Assembly: GCA_021464525.1 (NCBI GenBank)
Contig: JADRCO010001150.1
Span: forward strand, 1 to 22,025
Reading direction: 5' to 3'
From: Rhizophagus sp. LPA8_4_AMF
Lineage: Eukaryota; Glomeromycota; Glomeromycetes; Glomerales; Glomeraceae
Length of the DNA stretch: 22,025 nt
Below the pieces are notes generated by a model that was not told the DNA's origin, did no database searches, and worked only from the letters and a program-made list of their open reading frames with translations. Shown here in pieces: positions 10,150 to 20,837 of the stretch. Positions within the stretch are counted from its first letter, which is position 1; every line of letters begins with the position of its first letter. The translations under genes and the position numbers were made by a program.

Positions 10150-13100
10150 ATGGTACATTCTCCATTATCTACAGATTTCTATAGTTCTTATCCCGTAGTA
10201 CATAATCCTCAACTGGCAAACAATTATAATCTTGATAACATGTCCTCAAAATCATGTAACGGTACCGAAAGTAAAATTAACAAGAAAAGAAAGCCAGAAT
10301 ATCATTATCCAATATCTCATGATTATTATTTATCTAATCAACATCAAAAAGCTCAATTGATATACCATCAACAACATCATCAACATCAACAACAATTAGT
10401 TAATGTATCTTATCAACATAATCATCAACATCAAATTATGTTAAATCAACCTGAATGGTCGGAATTTGTTCGTTCAAACCCTTCAACACCAACACCAACA
10501 AGTTCTCCTCCTCCTCCAAATGTGGATGCAAATTCAAATAATAATGATGGTACTTCTAATGGTACTTATAATATACATGATTATCTTATGACTGAAAATT
10601 TGGCTGGAAATTTGGCTTTATCAACTCCTGATAATTCTTTTGGTTTTGAAGCTCTTTATAATTCCTACTCTATTAATCCAACATCAATTCCAATGAATAC
10701 TACTTCGGATTATTCTCCTACCGTCAATTTTGGTTATGATACCTCTTCTATGAATGATCATCATCATCATCATCATAATAATAATAATTCGAATGAAAAT
10801 GATGAACGTAAAAATACTATGAATGCTATTCATTATGATAATCTTGGTCAATTGGCAGCTGCCGCTTTTCTTGTTGATTCTCGTAATGATAAATCTTCAG
10901 ATCAAATTACTACTTATGGTGTAGGAACTTCTTCAATAAATGAGGGTAATATTCGTAATAATCGTAATAGACCTCATTTAATGCCTCTAAATATTACTTC
11001 TGCTACTACAGAATCTAATGTATATCGTTTGAGTTCAGATTTTAATTTTACGGATTCTATTGCAAGTTCTCCTTCTCCTGTTGTAACCATGCCACCAACT
11101 CCTGTATTTTTTGAACCTGAATTTCTTGATGGTGTTACTAATACTATGCCAGAAGGGTTTAATTTTGGAATTAATCCTACTACTTTAACTTCAGAACAAT
11201 TATTAGAAAATAATAATTCAATTTCTGTATCAAGATCTCATAGTTTTGATAGTATTTCTTCTTCTTCGCAACAAAGTAACATTTTTACTTCTGAGAAAAT
11301 CATTGAAAATCCTCAAACTGTAACTCCTGCAGCTATCACAATTACACAACCTGATTTTACTCCCATGCTTTCTCAATCTACTTCTTCTACTACTATTGAT
11401 ATGGAAACTGATTATTTTAATAGTAAACAACATCGACGTCAAAATCATTGTGAACAAGCTAATAATCATAATAATAATATTAATAATAGTAATAATAATA
11501 CCGTAAGAAGAACGAGAAGTAGAACTTTATCCAATCCTCCAAATATTAAATCTGAACCAAGAACTCCCGCTTTATCTCCACCCGAATCACCAGGAGATTC
11601 TGTATCTTCTAATTCATCATCTCCACCTTCTCCTTCTCCACCTCAAACACCAAATTATATGCGTCGAATGTCAATTAGTCCTACGATCATGGAGGAAGAA
11701 GAGGAAACTGTAGGATCAAACTCTTCTAACACCACAGAACCTATTCCGATGGTTACTTCTTCATCTTATGTCTCGGATGTACATAACATTAATTCCACTG
11801 TTAATCCAAGAAATAATGCTGTTAATATTATGAGACCTATTATTCAACAATACTTGAACTCTTCTAACCCAGCAGCATTGGGAGAAAAAACAGTAATGGT
11901 TTTAACTTCAAAGGTTGCTCAAAAATCATATGGAACGGAAAAAAGGTTTATCTTTATTTAAATATTTTTATCAAAGTATTTTTTTTTTAAAATAACATTT
12001 ATGCTAATTTTTATTATATAATAAATTAGATTTTTATGTCCTCCTCCTACTACATTGATTTTGGGATCAAATTGGTGGTGTCCATCACCACATAATTTAG
12101 GACATTCATCTTCAACTACATTTAGTCCTCCAAAAATTTCTGTGGGTATTTCTGGTGAACAAGGTCACCAACAAGGAATTCTTGAATGGATTAGTCCTTC
12201 TGGTAATCCACTTGATCCTACTTCATGTTCCGAGATGGCATTTAGTGGAAAATGTGTTTCAAAACATTTATATATTAATGATGCTGATGAAAAACGAAAG
12301 AGAGTAGAAGTTTTAGTTAATATTCACAGTCCAATGGGTCATAACTTTGGTACTTTTGCTAGTAAACCCATCAAAGTTATTAGTAAACCAAGTAAAAAAA
12401 GACAAAGCGTTAAAAATATGGAGTGTAAGTATAATTTAAACATACAATATAAAATATACATTTTTAATTTTTATTTAATTATTATTTATTTCTTTATAGT
12501 GTGTATACACCATGGAACTACTATTTCATTATTTAATCGAATTCGTTCACAAACTGTTTCGACAAAATATCTTGGTGTATCAATGCAAAACGCTAATCAA
12601 ACATTCGGACCTTGGTATGGTAATGGAAGTAATAATAGTAGTACATCATCAAATCAAAACGATCAACCACATCCATGTTTTGTTGCGCGAACGGGAAGTT
12701 GGGATCCTTTCATCATTTGGATTGTTGATCCACATCACGTTAAGGGTAAAGATGATCATCCTCAACATCCACCACATCCAAATTTTCCTCGTCCACCACC
12801 TTCTGCTATAAAATCAAATCCTAATAATCCTACACCAATTCATTATAATCAACCAATCGTCTTACAATGTTTGACTACTGGAATGACTAGTCCAGTTATG
12901 ATCATTCGTAAAGTGGATAAAGGTAGTATGGTCATAGGCGGAGGTATCCTTGAACCATTGAACGGATATGGTGAAGGTGAAGAAGGTTGGTTTATATATA
13001 TATATATATATATATAATTTTTCTTTGAATATGAAATTTATCAAAATTAACACTTTGAATTAAATCAATTATTATTCGTATAACAGCTCTTGGTGATCCA

Positions 13101-13750
13101 GTTTCACAATTACATAAAGTCGCATTTCAAATTAAGGATGTTAATATGACTCCTACCGCTTCACCCACATTCCAACCCCCAAATCAGGCTCATCCACCAG
13201 GTCCTGGTACTTACCTGGCTTGTTTAGGCGATGTAGTTGGAATGCAACGAGCAAATGAAGGTCGAAAAATAATAAGTCAACCTTCAACCCCAGTTAATAC
13301 AAGTTTCTTAGATAAAGTTAATTCACCAATACCTTCTCCCACTTCTGAAATTCCCCCAGCTGTTGCTGTAGCGTTAGCAGGTTCACAAACAAACTTTTCT
13401 TTTGATTCGACACCATTATCCGAGTCTGCAGTTGTATCTACTGAATGTGGGAAAGTTATTAGGAAGCGTAGAGTTTCATCATCAGTAGTTATCAGACCTA
13501 CTACTTCATTATCAAAATCTACTTTGGCTAAAAATAGGAGAAGGGTAAATAGTTTGAGCGGTGTTGCTAGTGAAGTTGATCTAGCTAAGTATGCTGCTAC
13601 AACAAGAAGTGCAATTAGCGGTCATCATCGTAGTGGTCATGATAATGCTGGAGCTTTATGGACTGAAGATGTTACAGATGCCGCAGTATGGACGATTGTT
13701 GGAACTGGTAAATTAAAAATTACTTCATAAATTATATTTGTTTATTTTAT

Positions 13751-13781
<31 letters not shown>

Positions 13782-14279
13782 GCAGATTGTGCTTCATACA
13801 CATTTTATTCTCCACAAAATTTGATTGGACGTCAAATTAGTTCAACATCACATATTATTCCACCATTACCATTATCTACCCCAGTTACACCACTTCCTAT
13901 TATATCAAATATAATAACGGCTACATCCTCACCTTCAAACGGTACATCATCACAAATTCAAAATTCGACAACTCCCAATACCATAACTATATATGGAGAA
14001 AATTTTACCCGTGATCTCATGGTATGGTTTGGAGATTTACCAAGCCCAAGGGTGGAATTTAGATCTAAAGACTGTCTTGTATGCTTGTTACCTGAAGAAT
14101 TGATGTATGAAATGGATCATCATAACAATATCAACCGAGACATTGTTAATGCTAGTCTTCAAGGTCGTCACTTACACCTTCTTTCTCATGGAAGAATTGT
14201 TGGTGTGAATAGTGGGAGACCTATTTTATTTAGTCGTAATGATGGTATAGTATTTAAGACAGGAAAAGTCTGGCCTTGA
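10150..14279 (+). CDS. CSL-family transcription factor (CBF1/RBP-Jkappa/Su(H)/Lag-1), 5 coding exons, 1263 aa
   Basis: Nuclear DNA-binding factor; the family recognises GTG(G/A)GAA sites. Exons: 10150-11945, 12030-12424, 12500-12985, 13087-13707, 13786-14279. All phases agree and all joins restore CSL motifs. Residues 1-560 are disordered, rich in Asn, His, Gln, Ser and Pro, with a possible NLS KKRK (45-48) and many SP/TP sites. The Rel-like N-terminal domain runs from about 561, with [11 protein letters not shown] (589-599) continuing across the intron to FLCPPP, then [15 protein letters not shown] (714-728). The beta-trefoil domain carries [15 protein letters not shown] (741-755) and MIIRKVDK (864-871), followed by SQLHKVAF (899-906) and VWTIVGTD. 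The C-terminal IPT/TIG domain has [14 protein letters not shown] (from about 1170) and NDGIVF. Human RBPJ is about 500 aa, so this is far longer. About 130 residues (roughly 942-1080) are inserted in the trefoil. The exon 1 donor (GTTTAT) is weak, and the last IPT strand is short. Confidence 0.93.
10366..10440 (+). repeat. CAT/CAA trinucleotide-rich tract coding for Gln/His
   Basis: Lies inside exon 1 of the CSL gene, encoding a Gln/His-rich stretch with a QHQQQ core at about residues 73-97. It is likely length-variable between strains and probably part of a flexible transactivation region; that role is inference. Confidence 0.7.
10759..10788 (+). repeat. (CAT)6(AAT)4 coding microsatellite, His6-Asn4
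   Basis: In-frame trinucleotide repeat in exon 1 of the CSL gene giving six histidines (residues 204-209) and four asparagines (210-213). Each codon run is pure, which favours recent slippage over selection on the amino acids. Confidence 0.85.
12425..12499 (+). other. CSL intron 2: 75 nt, length divisible by three, no in-frame stop
   Basis: Donor GTAAGT after ...ATGGAGT, acceptor TTATAG before TGTGTATACACC. Splicing gives NMELCIHHG, matching the family's conserved Leu-Cys-Ile at this place, so removal is the expected form. If kept, the intron adds 25 codons, rich in Ile, Phe, Tyr and Leu, without a stop. Confidence 0.85.
12992..13016 (+). repeat. (TA)n microsatellite inside CSL intron 3
   Basis: Lies in the 101-nt intron 12986-13086, between the donor GAAG|GTTGGT and the acceptor ATAACAG. 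Expansion here changes intron length but not the protein. Confidence 0.75.
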
Positions 14280-15476
14280 AAAATGATTCAACCTTTTTTT
14301 GGGGGCTAACTTAATTCATTATATTGAAAATGTTAAAATCTCTTTATTTTTCTTATTTTTTCATTTCTTTTTAATATTAAAAAAAAAATATATTTCTTTT
14401 TATTCGTTTTCATTTTCATAATCATTCGATTTCGAATTTTTTAACTTCCGATCTTCGTTTTATTTTTTAAAAAAAAACATTTTTAATTTTATTTTACTCT
14501 TTTAATTCGTTATAAATTTCGTTTCTTTTTATTCACCTCTCGAACTTTATATTATATTATTTTTTCTTTTTCTTTGTATATTTTTTTCTTTGTAGTTATT
14601 TTTTTTTTTATTATTATTTCATTCTTTCGTGAGGTGCTATTTTTTTTTTAAACAACACAACGAAAAAAAATTACCGCATATTTAAAAAAAAAAAATTAAG
14701 AAATTTTGGTCTTTTAACAAACTTATGAGGAATAATTCAAATTCTTTATGATTTTTTATTTGCAAATTTTTTTTAAAAAAAACAATTAAAAACCTTTGTA
14801 TATAGTCATTATCCAATTATTCATAAATACCCTTTTTGAACTTTTTCTTCCCATAAAAATTAAACTTTTTATAAAATTTCAATCGATTAATTAATCGAAT
14901 TTTATTCTATTTTATATATATATATACTTTTTTTTTTTACTTAATAATTAAGAGGGAGGAAAAAGCAAAAAAATAAAAATTTACATAATTAAAAATTATG
15001 ATTTTTTTTTTTTTGTAAAAAAAAAAAAAAATTTATTAAATTGATCCGTTTTTTTTTTTTTTTACTTGATAAAAAATGGCTGCCAAGAGTTTTTCCGTTT
15101 ATCAATTTGTCGGACTAAAGTTTTTTTTTGCCAATTTTTACGCCCTCAATCTGTAATCAAGAAATTAACCTGAAATTTTCAAATACAGTCGTTTAGCTTA
15201 TATGAAATGTTGTACAACATTTTTATCATTAAATAAATCATTTGAAGTATAGATAAAGTACATAATTGATACGATTCAATTCGTCAACATATTAATTATT
15301 ACACCACATATGTCAAATTTTATATAAATCATTCTTCCTCCTGCTTTTTGAGAGTCCAAACGCCTTATCTCTCGCGTTTTAATAAAAGAAATATGTACTG
15401 ATGTATTTTAATATATGAAAAATTTTTTTCTTTAAGTAAGCTTTTTGTTTTTATAAGAAATAATATCAACTATATC
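14280..15476. other. Intergenic region: CSL 3' end and ATPase promoter side
   Basis: About 1.2 kb with no supported gene. The first part after the CSL stop is T-rich with A/T homopolymers, plausible as 3'UTR. A short GATTAATTAATCGA palindromic patch is near 14885. Upstream of the ATPase start there is a TATATAAAT-like word at about 15319-15328. The final bases before the ATG are A/T-rich with an in-frame TGA about 80 bp upstream and no intervening ATG. No transcription start or terminator can be fixed. Confidence 0.5.
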
Positions 15477-18400
15477 ATGTCGGGCGAATCAGGAAACTCA
15501 ACTTCAGAACCTACCGTTCATCAGGAAGTGATAACTTCGAGTACTCCAGAAGAAATTACTGAAACCACTATAACTGTTGAAACACTGAAAACCGAAATTC
15601 CTACTTCTGTTAACAATAAAGAATCACCAAGTGTCCTTACAGAGCAAAGTATTGTACTAGAGAAGCCAGTAGATGTTAAAGTTGTCGAAGCTCCTACTGT
15701 AGTGCAGACTACCGAAAAGATAACTTTAACAACTCATACAAATGATAATTCTCAATCCTCAGATAATTCTAAAAAAGATAATCCTGAAATTTCCGAAAAA
15801 TCTAATAATGAGATTAGTGAAATTTCATCTCAACCAAAGATTCAATTCACTGAACAACAAAAACCAGATCATTTTAAATCCGAGGCAAATTCATCTACTG
15901 TAGAATCTGCTACAAGAAGTTCACCTGCTACGAAAGAAACCAAAGGAAGCAATTCTGACAAGAAACATGTAGACATTGTAAATATTCATCTTTTTGAATT
16001 GTTTTTGTTTTAATTCGTTCTTATCATTTATCTCTTATCTTTTAATTCTTAGCATTTAATTCTTAGCACTTAATCGTTTCATTTATTTTTCAATAATATA
16101 GGATGAACATTTATTTAAACCCGAAGAAATCGCCGAACGATATCATGTTGATATTAATACTTATAAACCAGCAGAATCTAGAGGATTGAATGTGGATCAA
16201 GCTAAAAAGTTATTGGAAGAAAATGGCCCAAATATTCTCTCACCTCCTAAAAAGAAACATCCCATATTGAAATATTTTGAATGTTTAATGACTTTATTCA
16301 ACATATTATTAATTCTTGCTGGTATTCTTATGTATATTTTATTTGCTATTGATCCAGAAGATAATCAACCCAATGTTAGTTATTTATTTAAATTTTTTAA
16401 AAAAATTTTTAATTATCAAAAGTATTTGTATAAATAGTAACAATCTTCTCTTTTCTTTATTTTCAGACTTACCTTGGTGCTATTTTCTTTGGAGTGGCTT
16501 TTTTGAACGCATTTATTGAATTTTATCAATTACAAAAGTCGGCTGCAATTTTAGAGTCATTTTTAAATATGATCCCACAACAATGTTATGTTATTAGGGA
16601 AGGTAGGCTCTCACAAGTTCAAGCATCTACCTTAGTTCTTGGTGATTTAGTTTTTATAAAGATGGGAGATAAAGTTCCCGCAGATTTATTTATATTCTCC
16701 GCAACTGATATGAAAGTAGATAATTCATCTCTTACTGGTGAATCAGAAGCACAAGAAAGATTAAAAACTAATACTCATAGCAGTCCATTAGAAGCTACTA
16801 ATATTTGCTTTAATGGTACATTGGTAGTATCAGGTGAAGGTTATGGTATCGTTATCAGAACTGGAGATAATACTGTATTGGGTCAAATTGCTGGTCTTAC
16901 TGCAGGAGAAGAAAAGAATAAGTCACCTTTAGCAGTAGAAATTGATAAATTCGTAAAAATTATAGCTACTATTGCCATTTTATGCGGTATTATTTTTTTC
17001 GGAATTGGTATGAAAATTATGCCAAATAATCTTACTGCCAACGTGGCTTTCGCCATTTCTGTACTTGTTGCATGGGTACCCGAAGGATTGCCAGCTACTG
17101 TTACTATACTTTTAACTATAGCAGCAAAAAGGATGGCAGCACAAAATGTTCTCGTCAAGGATCTTCAGGGTGTCGAAACACTTGGAGCAATTACCCTTTT
17201 GGCTACAGATAAAACTGGAACTTTAACTCGAAATCAAATGAGTGTAACTTATATTTGGACTTCCTTAAATATATATTCCGCATTTCGAAGTGTACAATCC
17301 GAAAATACTCCTTTTGATCCAAATGTGCACGGTATTCAGGAAATTATTCATATATCTTCTTTATGTTCCCGTGCTAAATTTGATCGTACTGATGTTCCAT
17401 TTAATGAACGTGCAATTCTTGGTGATGCTACTGAAACTGGTTTAATAAGATTTGCCCATCAAAATGTGGATGATTATGATGGACTTATTAATTCATATCC
17501 AAAAGTTTTTGAAATTCCTTTCAACTCTGAAACAAAATGGGCATTAACAATTCATAAAAAGAAACATGATAAGGGTGATTTAACTTTATATATTAAAGGA
17601 GCACCAGAGCGAGTTCTTAGACTTTGTTCTACGATATTATCAGATAACGATGCAATTCCTTTAACTGATGAACATAAAAAAAATTATGATGAAATGTATG
17701 AGTTTATGGCTTCGAAAGGACATCGAGTTTTGGCTTTTGCGAGATTATTGTTACCAAGTGATAAATATCCTGACGATTATGAATTTAAAAAAGAAGATAA
17801 AAATTATCCAACTGGAGATTATTGTTTTGTTGGATTATGTTCACTAGAAGATCCTCCAAAACATGGTGTTCGTGAAGCTATTGGAAGTTGTCGTCGTGCT
17901 GGTATTAGAGTAATGATGGTGACTGGTGATCACCCTTTGACCGCCGAGTCAATTGGTCGAAAAATTAATTTAATGATATCAGACACCAAACCGCTTGTTG
18001 CTAAAAAAACTGGTCGACCTATTGAGTCAATTCATGAAAATGAATATAATGCTATTGTAATTCATGGTGAACAAATAGATTCTTTAAGTGAAAATGATTG
18101 GGATAAGATCTTTTCTAAAGATGAAATTATATTTGCACGTACTTCTCCTTCACATAAACTTGAAATTGTCAAACGTGCACAATCCTTAGGTCATATCGTT
18201 GGCGTGACTGGTGATGGTGTAAATGATTCTCCCGCTTTGAAAAAAGCTGATTTAGGTATTGCTATGAATCAGTCTGGATCTGATGTTTCTAAGGAAGCGG
18301 CTGCTATGATCTTAATGGATGATAATTTTGCTTCTACAGTAAAGGGTATTGAAGAAGGACGTCTCATTTTTACAAATCTTAGAAAGTCTATTCAATACAC

Positions 18401-19373
18401 TATTTCTCATTCAACTCCACAAGTTGTTGCTTCATTATTATTCGTTGTAGTACCTGTTCCATTACCGTTAACACCAATCCTTATCTTAGTAACAGATTTA
18501 GGATTTGAATTATTTTTAGCTCTTACATTCGCTTGGGATAAACCTGAAAGTAAGAGAGGTCTTATGAAGGTACCTCCTAGAAAGCCTGTTACTACTAGTT
18601 CAATAGAACGTGTGCGTCGTATTGCTCTTAATCGTACGCCAACCGTTAGAGATTCAGAAGGTCGACCCATACCTCCTTCAAAGCTTTCAATTTTCTTGCA
18701 CAACATCAAAAAACCTTTTACAGCAAGGTGGTGGGCTGAATTATTTGAAAGTACTGATGAAGAATTATTAGTTGATGGAAATCTTCTCTCCTGGTCATAT
18801 TTAGAAATTGGTGTCATAGAAGCTATTGGTGCATTGGTTTCATATTTTGTAGTTTTGAATCATCATGGTATTACTCCATATGATGCACGATTAATGCAAC
18901 AAGAAGTACCTCAAAAACATTATTTTACAGATAAAGCAGAAGATTATACGAGTATTCATAATCAAATAATAACTAGGGAACAACAACTTACAGCTTATTA
19001 CGAAGCACAATCTATTGTATATTTATCTATCATGATTCAACAAATATTCAATTTATTTGCTTGTAAAGCTCGACACCGGTTTCCATTTGGTAGATTTATG
19101 TTCTCAAATCCTCGTAATTTTATTGGAATATTTTTGGGTGCAGGATTAGGCATGTGTATTGTGTATATTGAACCATTTAATGTTGCATTTAATACAAGTT
19201 ATACGCTTAGTCCCTTATTTTGGTTAATTCCTATTGCATTTGGTGTATATATATTGATTCATGCTAGTATTAGAATACTTATTTTAAGAAAGATGCATCC
19301 AGTAAATCTGAATCCAGAAATAATAGGATTACAGATGCATCCTACCGTACGTTCTGTCGAAAGAAAAGCCTAA
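15477..19373 (+). CDS. P-type cation ATPase, type IIC-like (Na+,K+/H+,K+-ATPase alpha family), 3 exons, 1226 aa
   Basis: Membrane pump that uses ATP to move alkali cations or protons. Exons 15477-15977, 16102-16374 and 16467-19373, all phase 0, with GT...AG introns of 124 and 92 nt. Residues 1-167 are an acidic Ser/Thr-rich disordered tail. M1 lies at about 230-250, with intron 2 between M1 and M2. Actuator TGES is at 348-351; M4 has PEGLP (E464); phosphorylation motif TDKTGTLT has D506; the nucleotide-binding site has KGAPE (635-639); the hinge is TGDGVNDSPALKKAD (D841, D845). FARTSP and GSDVSK stretches match the Na,K-ATPase pattern. M5 reads YTISHSTPQ (902-910), M6 TDLGFE (D935, E939), and M8 has N1120 where the animal pump has an aspartate. 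The loop between M6 and M7 (about 950-1034) is about 50 residues longer than in animal alpha subunits. The C-terminus lacks KETYY. No beta subunit lies in the window. The transported ion is uncertain. Confidence 0.95.
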
Positions 19374-19556
19374 GATTATCAAACATTAAAATTATATTAT
19401 TTTATTATTGTTACTACTACTAAATTTATAATTGTAGAAAAAAAGAAATGTATTAATTTTTTAACTATTTTTTAATAAAAATTTTAATTGTCTTAATTGT
19501 CTTAACAATTATAATATCATTTTGTTAAACAAACACAAAAGAAAATAATGTATAAA
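19374..19556. other. 3' flank of the ATPase gene with candidate poly(A) signal
   Basis: Short AT-rich region. AATAAA at 19474-19479, about 100 bp after the stop, is the best poly(A) signal candidate. A small CTTAATTGT direct repeat follows at about 19493-19505. Confidence 0.4.
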
Positions 19557-19559
19557 TTA

Positions 19560-20250
19560 TAGACATATTTTTTCAAAAAAAAAAAAAAAATGTTGATTCA
19601 TGATTTGAGAGTCAACTGCATATATAATTTCAGTGTAAATGAGGTCTCTCTCTCTCTCAGTGGGTTCAATCACTTCAATGTATCTAACAAAGGCCTTTAC
19701 ATTGTACACAATAGTATTAGTTTGAAATGGATTTTGCGGAATAAAATTAACTATAATTTTCAACTTACAATCACTCCAGTGTCTCCTTTAACAACAACTT
19801 TGTATCTTTTAAATGTTCTGAATATTTATCACAAATTTACTATACTTCAAACCGCTTCGCATCATCCTTGACGTACATGGTTAGCATTAAAAAAGTCATG
19901 ATAATTACAAACTTCATTTGTAACATAATCATTGTCTATCTCATCAAAAACTTTATGCATAATGAACCTGTAAAATTTTGATCTAGGGAAAGTAAGAATT
20001 CTAAACTTAGCCAAAGATCCATGAATGAGCTAAAATATTATTAGATGATGAAATAATGTCCTTGAGAATATCATATATGAGCATCTACACAGGAAACAAA
20101 ATCATAACAGACGCACACCTACTTCCTTCCTGCTAATATTATTATTTCTTCATTCTCTTTATTATCGGTATCATTTTAAGAGGTGTGATTACTCGACTAA
20201 AGATCTGTATTACTGACCAGGTTTTCATCAGTTTGTTTCTAAGCAAGTAA
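19560..20250 (-). pseudogene. Degenerate coding relic on the minus strand, family not recognised
   Basis: Read on the minus strand, this stretch gives protein-like segments broken by stops and frame changes. At about 20100-20190 there is a segment with KENEEIIILAGRK and then a stop, with YDFVSCVDAHI and another stop in the same frame. At about 19870-20020 the clearest block runs from LIHGSLAKFRIL through KFYRFIMHKVFDEIDND to NANHVRQG and a stop. At about 19765-19815 there is TFKRYKVVVKGDTGVIVS, and at about 19590-19690 YIEVIEPTERERDLIYTE. Base composition is less AT-skewed than the flanks. Some breaks could be introns (ATATTTTAG before LIHGS, GTACGT after NANH), but several stops have no matching splice pair. 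It could be a decayed transposon gene or a decayed host gene; I cannot name it. Confidence 0.35.
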
Positions 20251-20829
20251 AATCATATTAATTGTTATTTCGATTGCTTTCTGAACTTACCTTACGTCAA
20301 GATCATTATCTAATTAAGCATGAAATATGACATAAGCTGTATACTTTCTTTTAATTTTTCCTACTATTATTTCAAAATTGACTTTTAATTAGTATCTAAG
20401 TTTCTTCAACTCAAATAAAATCTGCATTGATTTTTTATTATTTTTCTCCAATCATCATATAATAACCAGTCATTTTCAAAATTATTACTGTTATATTTTT
20501 TTTCATTTCTGATAAATTTGATAAATTCTCCAACCTAGTAATTATACTATTATACAGATTTTGAAGACAATCTTGATGCTATACAAAGTCACAAGTTATA
20601 CGTAATATTAAAGCTTAAAATAAATCTATTGGAACTGATCAAAATAACTTTATGGATTCAACTATCAAGAATCAGATATAAGGTATATATTGAGAGTACA
20701 ATAGTTTTTTTTAGGTGTTATTAAATATTGAAATTTTTAGAATTGGTTTTTAGAAGATGATTTTTAGAGAATGATTTGTCCTACTACTCGTTTGATAATA
20801 ATTTTAGTAATTCTAAAGAGTCTAAAAGT
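20251..20829. other. AT-rich spacer without a supported gene
   Basis: A frame of about 60 codons on the plus strand (about 20553-20725, containing DFEDNLDAIQSHK) has somewhat protein-like composition but no ATG at its head and no recognised domain. It may belong to the same decayed region. Nothing else stands out. Confidence 0.3.
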
Positions 20830-20837
20830 AGTGCTTT

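Noticed and set aside
11230-11469. 79-codon antisense frame under the CSL N-terminus
   Set aside because: It arises from biased codons of the low-complexity exon and has no family signal.
12055-13017. A separate 320-codon gene
   Set aside because: It is exons 2 and 3 of the CSL gene read through the stop-free intron 12425-12499 and into the intron at 12986; it has no proper ATG start.
10150-14279. SPT23/MGA2-type IPT protein instead of CSL
   Set aside because: The IPT motif alone would allow it, but the upstream [18 protein letters not shown] and [10 protein letters not shown] motifs are specific to CSL, and there are no ankyrin repeats or C-terminal membrane segment.
18407-18817. 136-codon antisense frame under the ATPase
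   Set aside because: It lies wholly inside a well-conserved coding exon on the other strand and has no recognisable domain; it is a codon-usage shadow.
15477-19373. SERCA (IIA) or ENA (IID) ATPase
   Set aside because: The ALKKADLGIAM and GSDVSKEAAAMILMDDNFAS wording, the VPEGLPATVTILLT context and the FARTSPSHKL stretch follow the Na,K/H,K (IIC) pattern more closely; an ACU-type pump remains a minor alternative.
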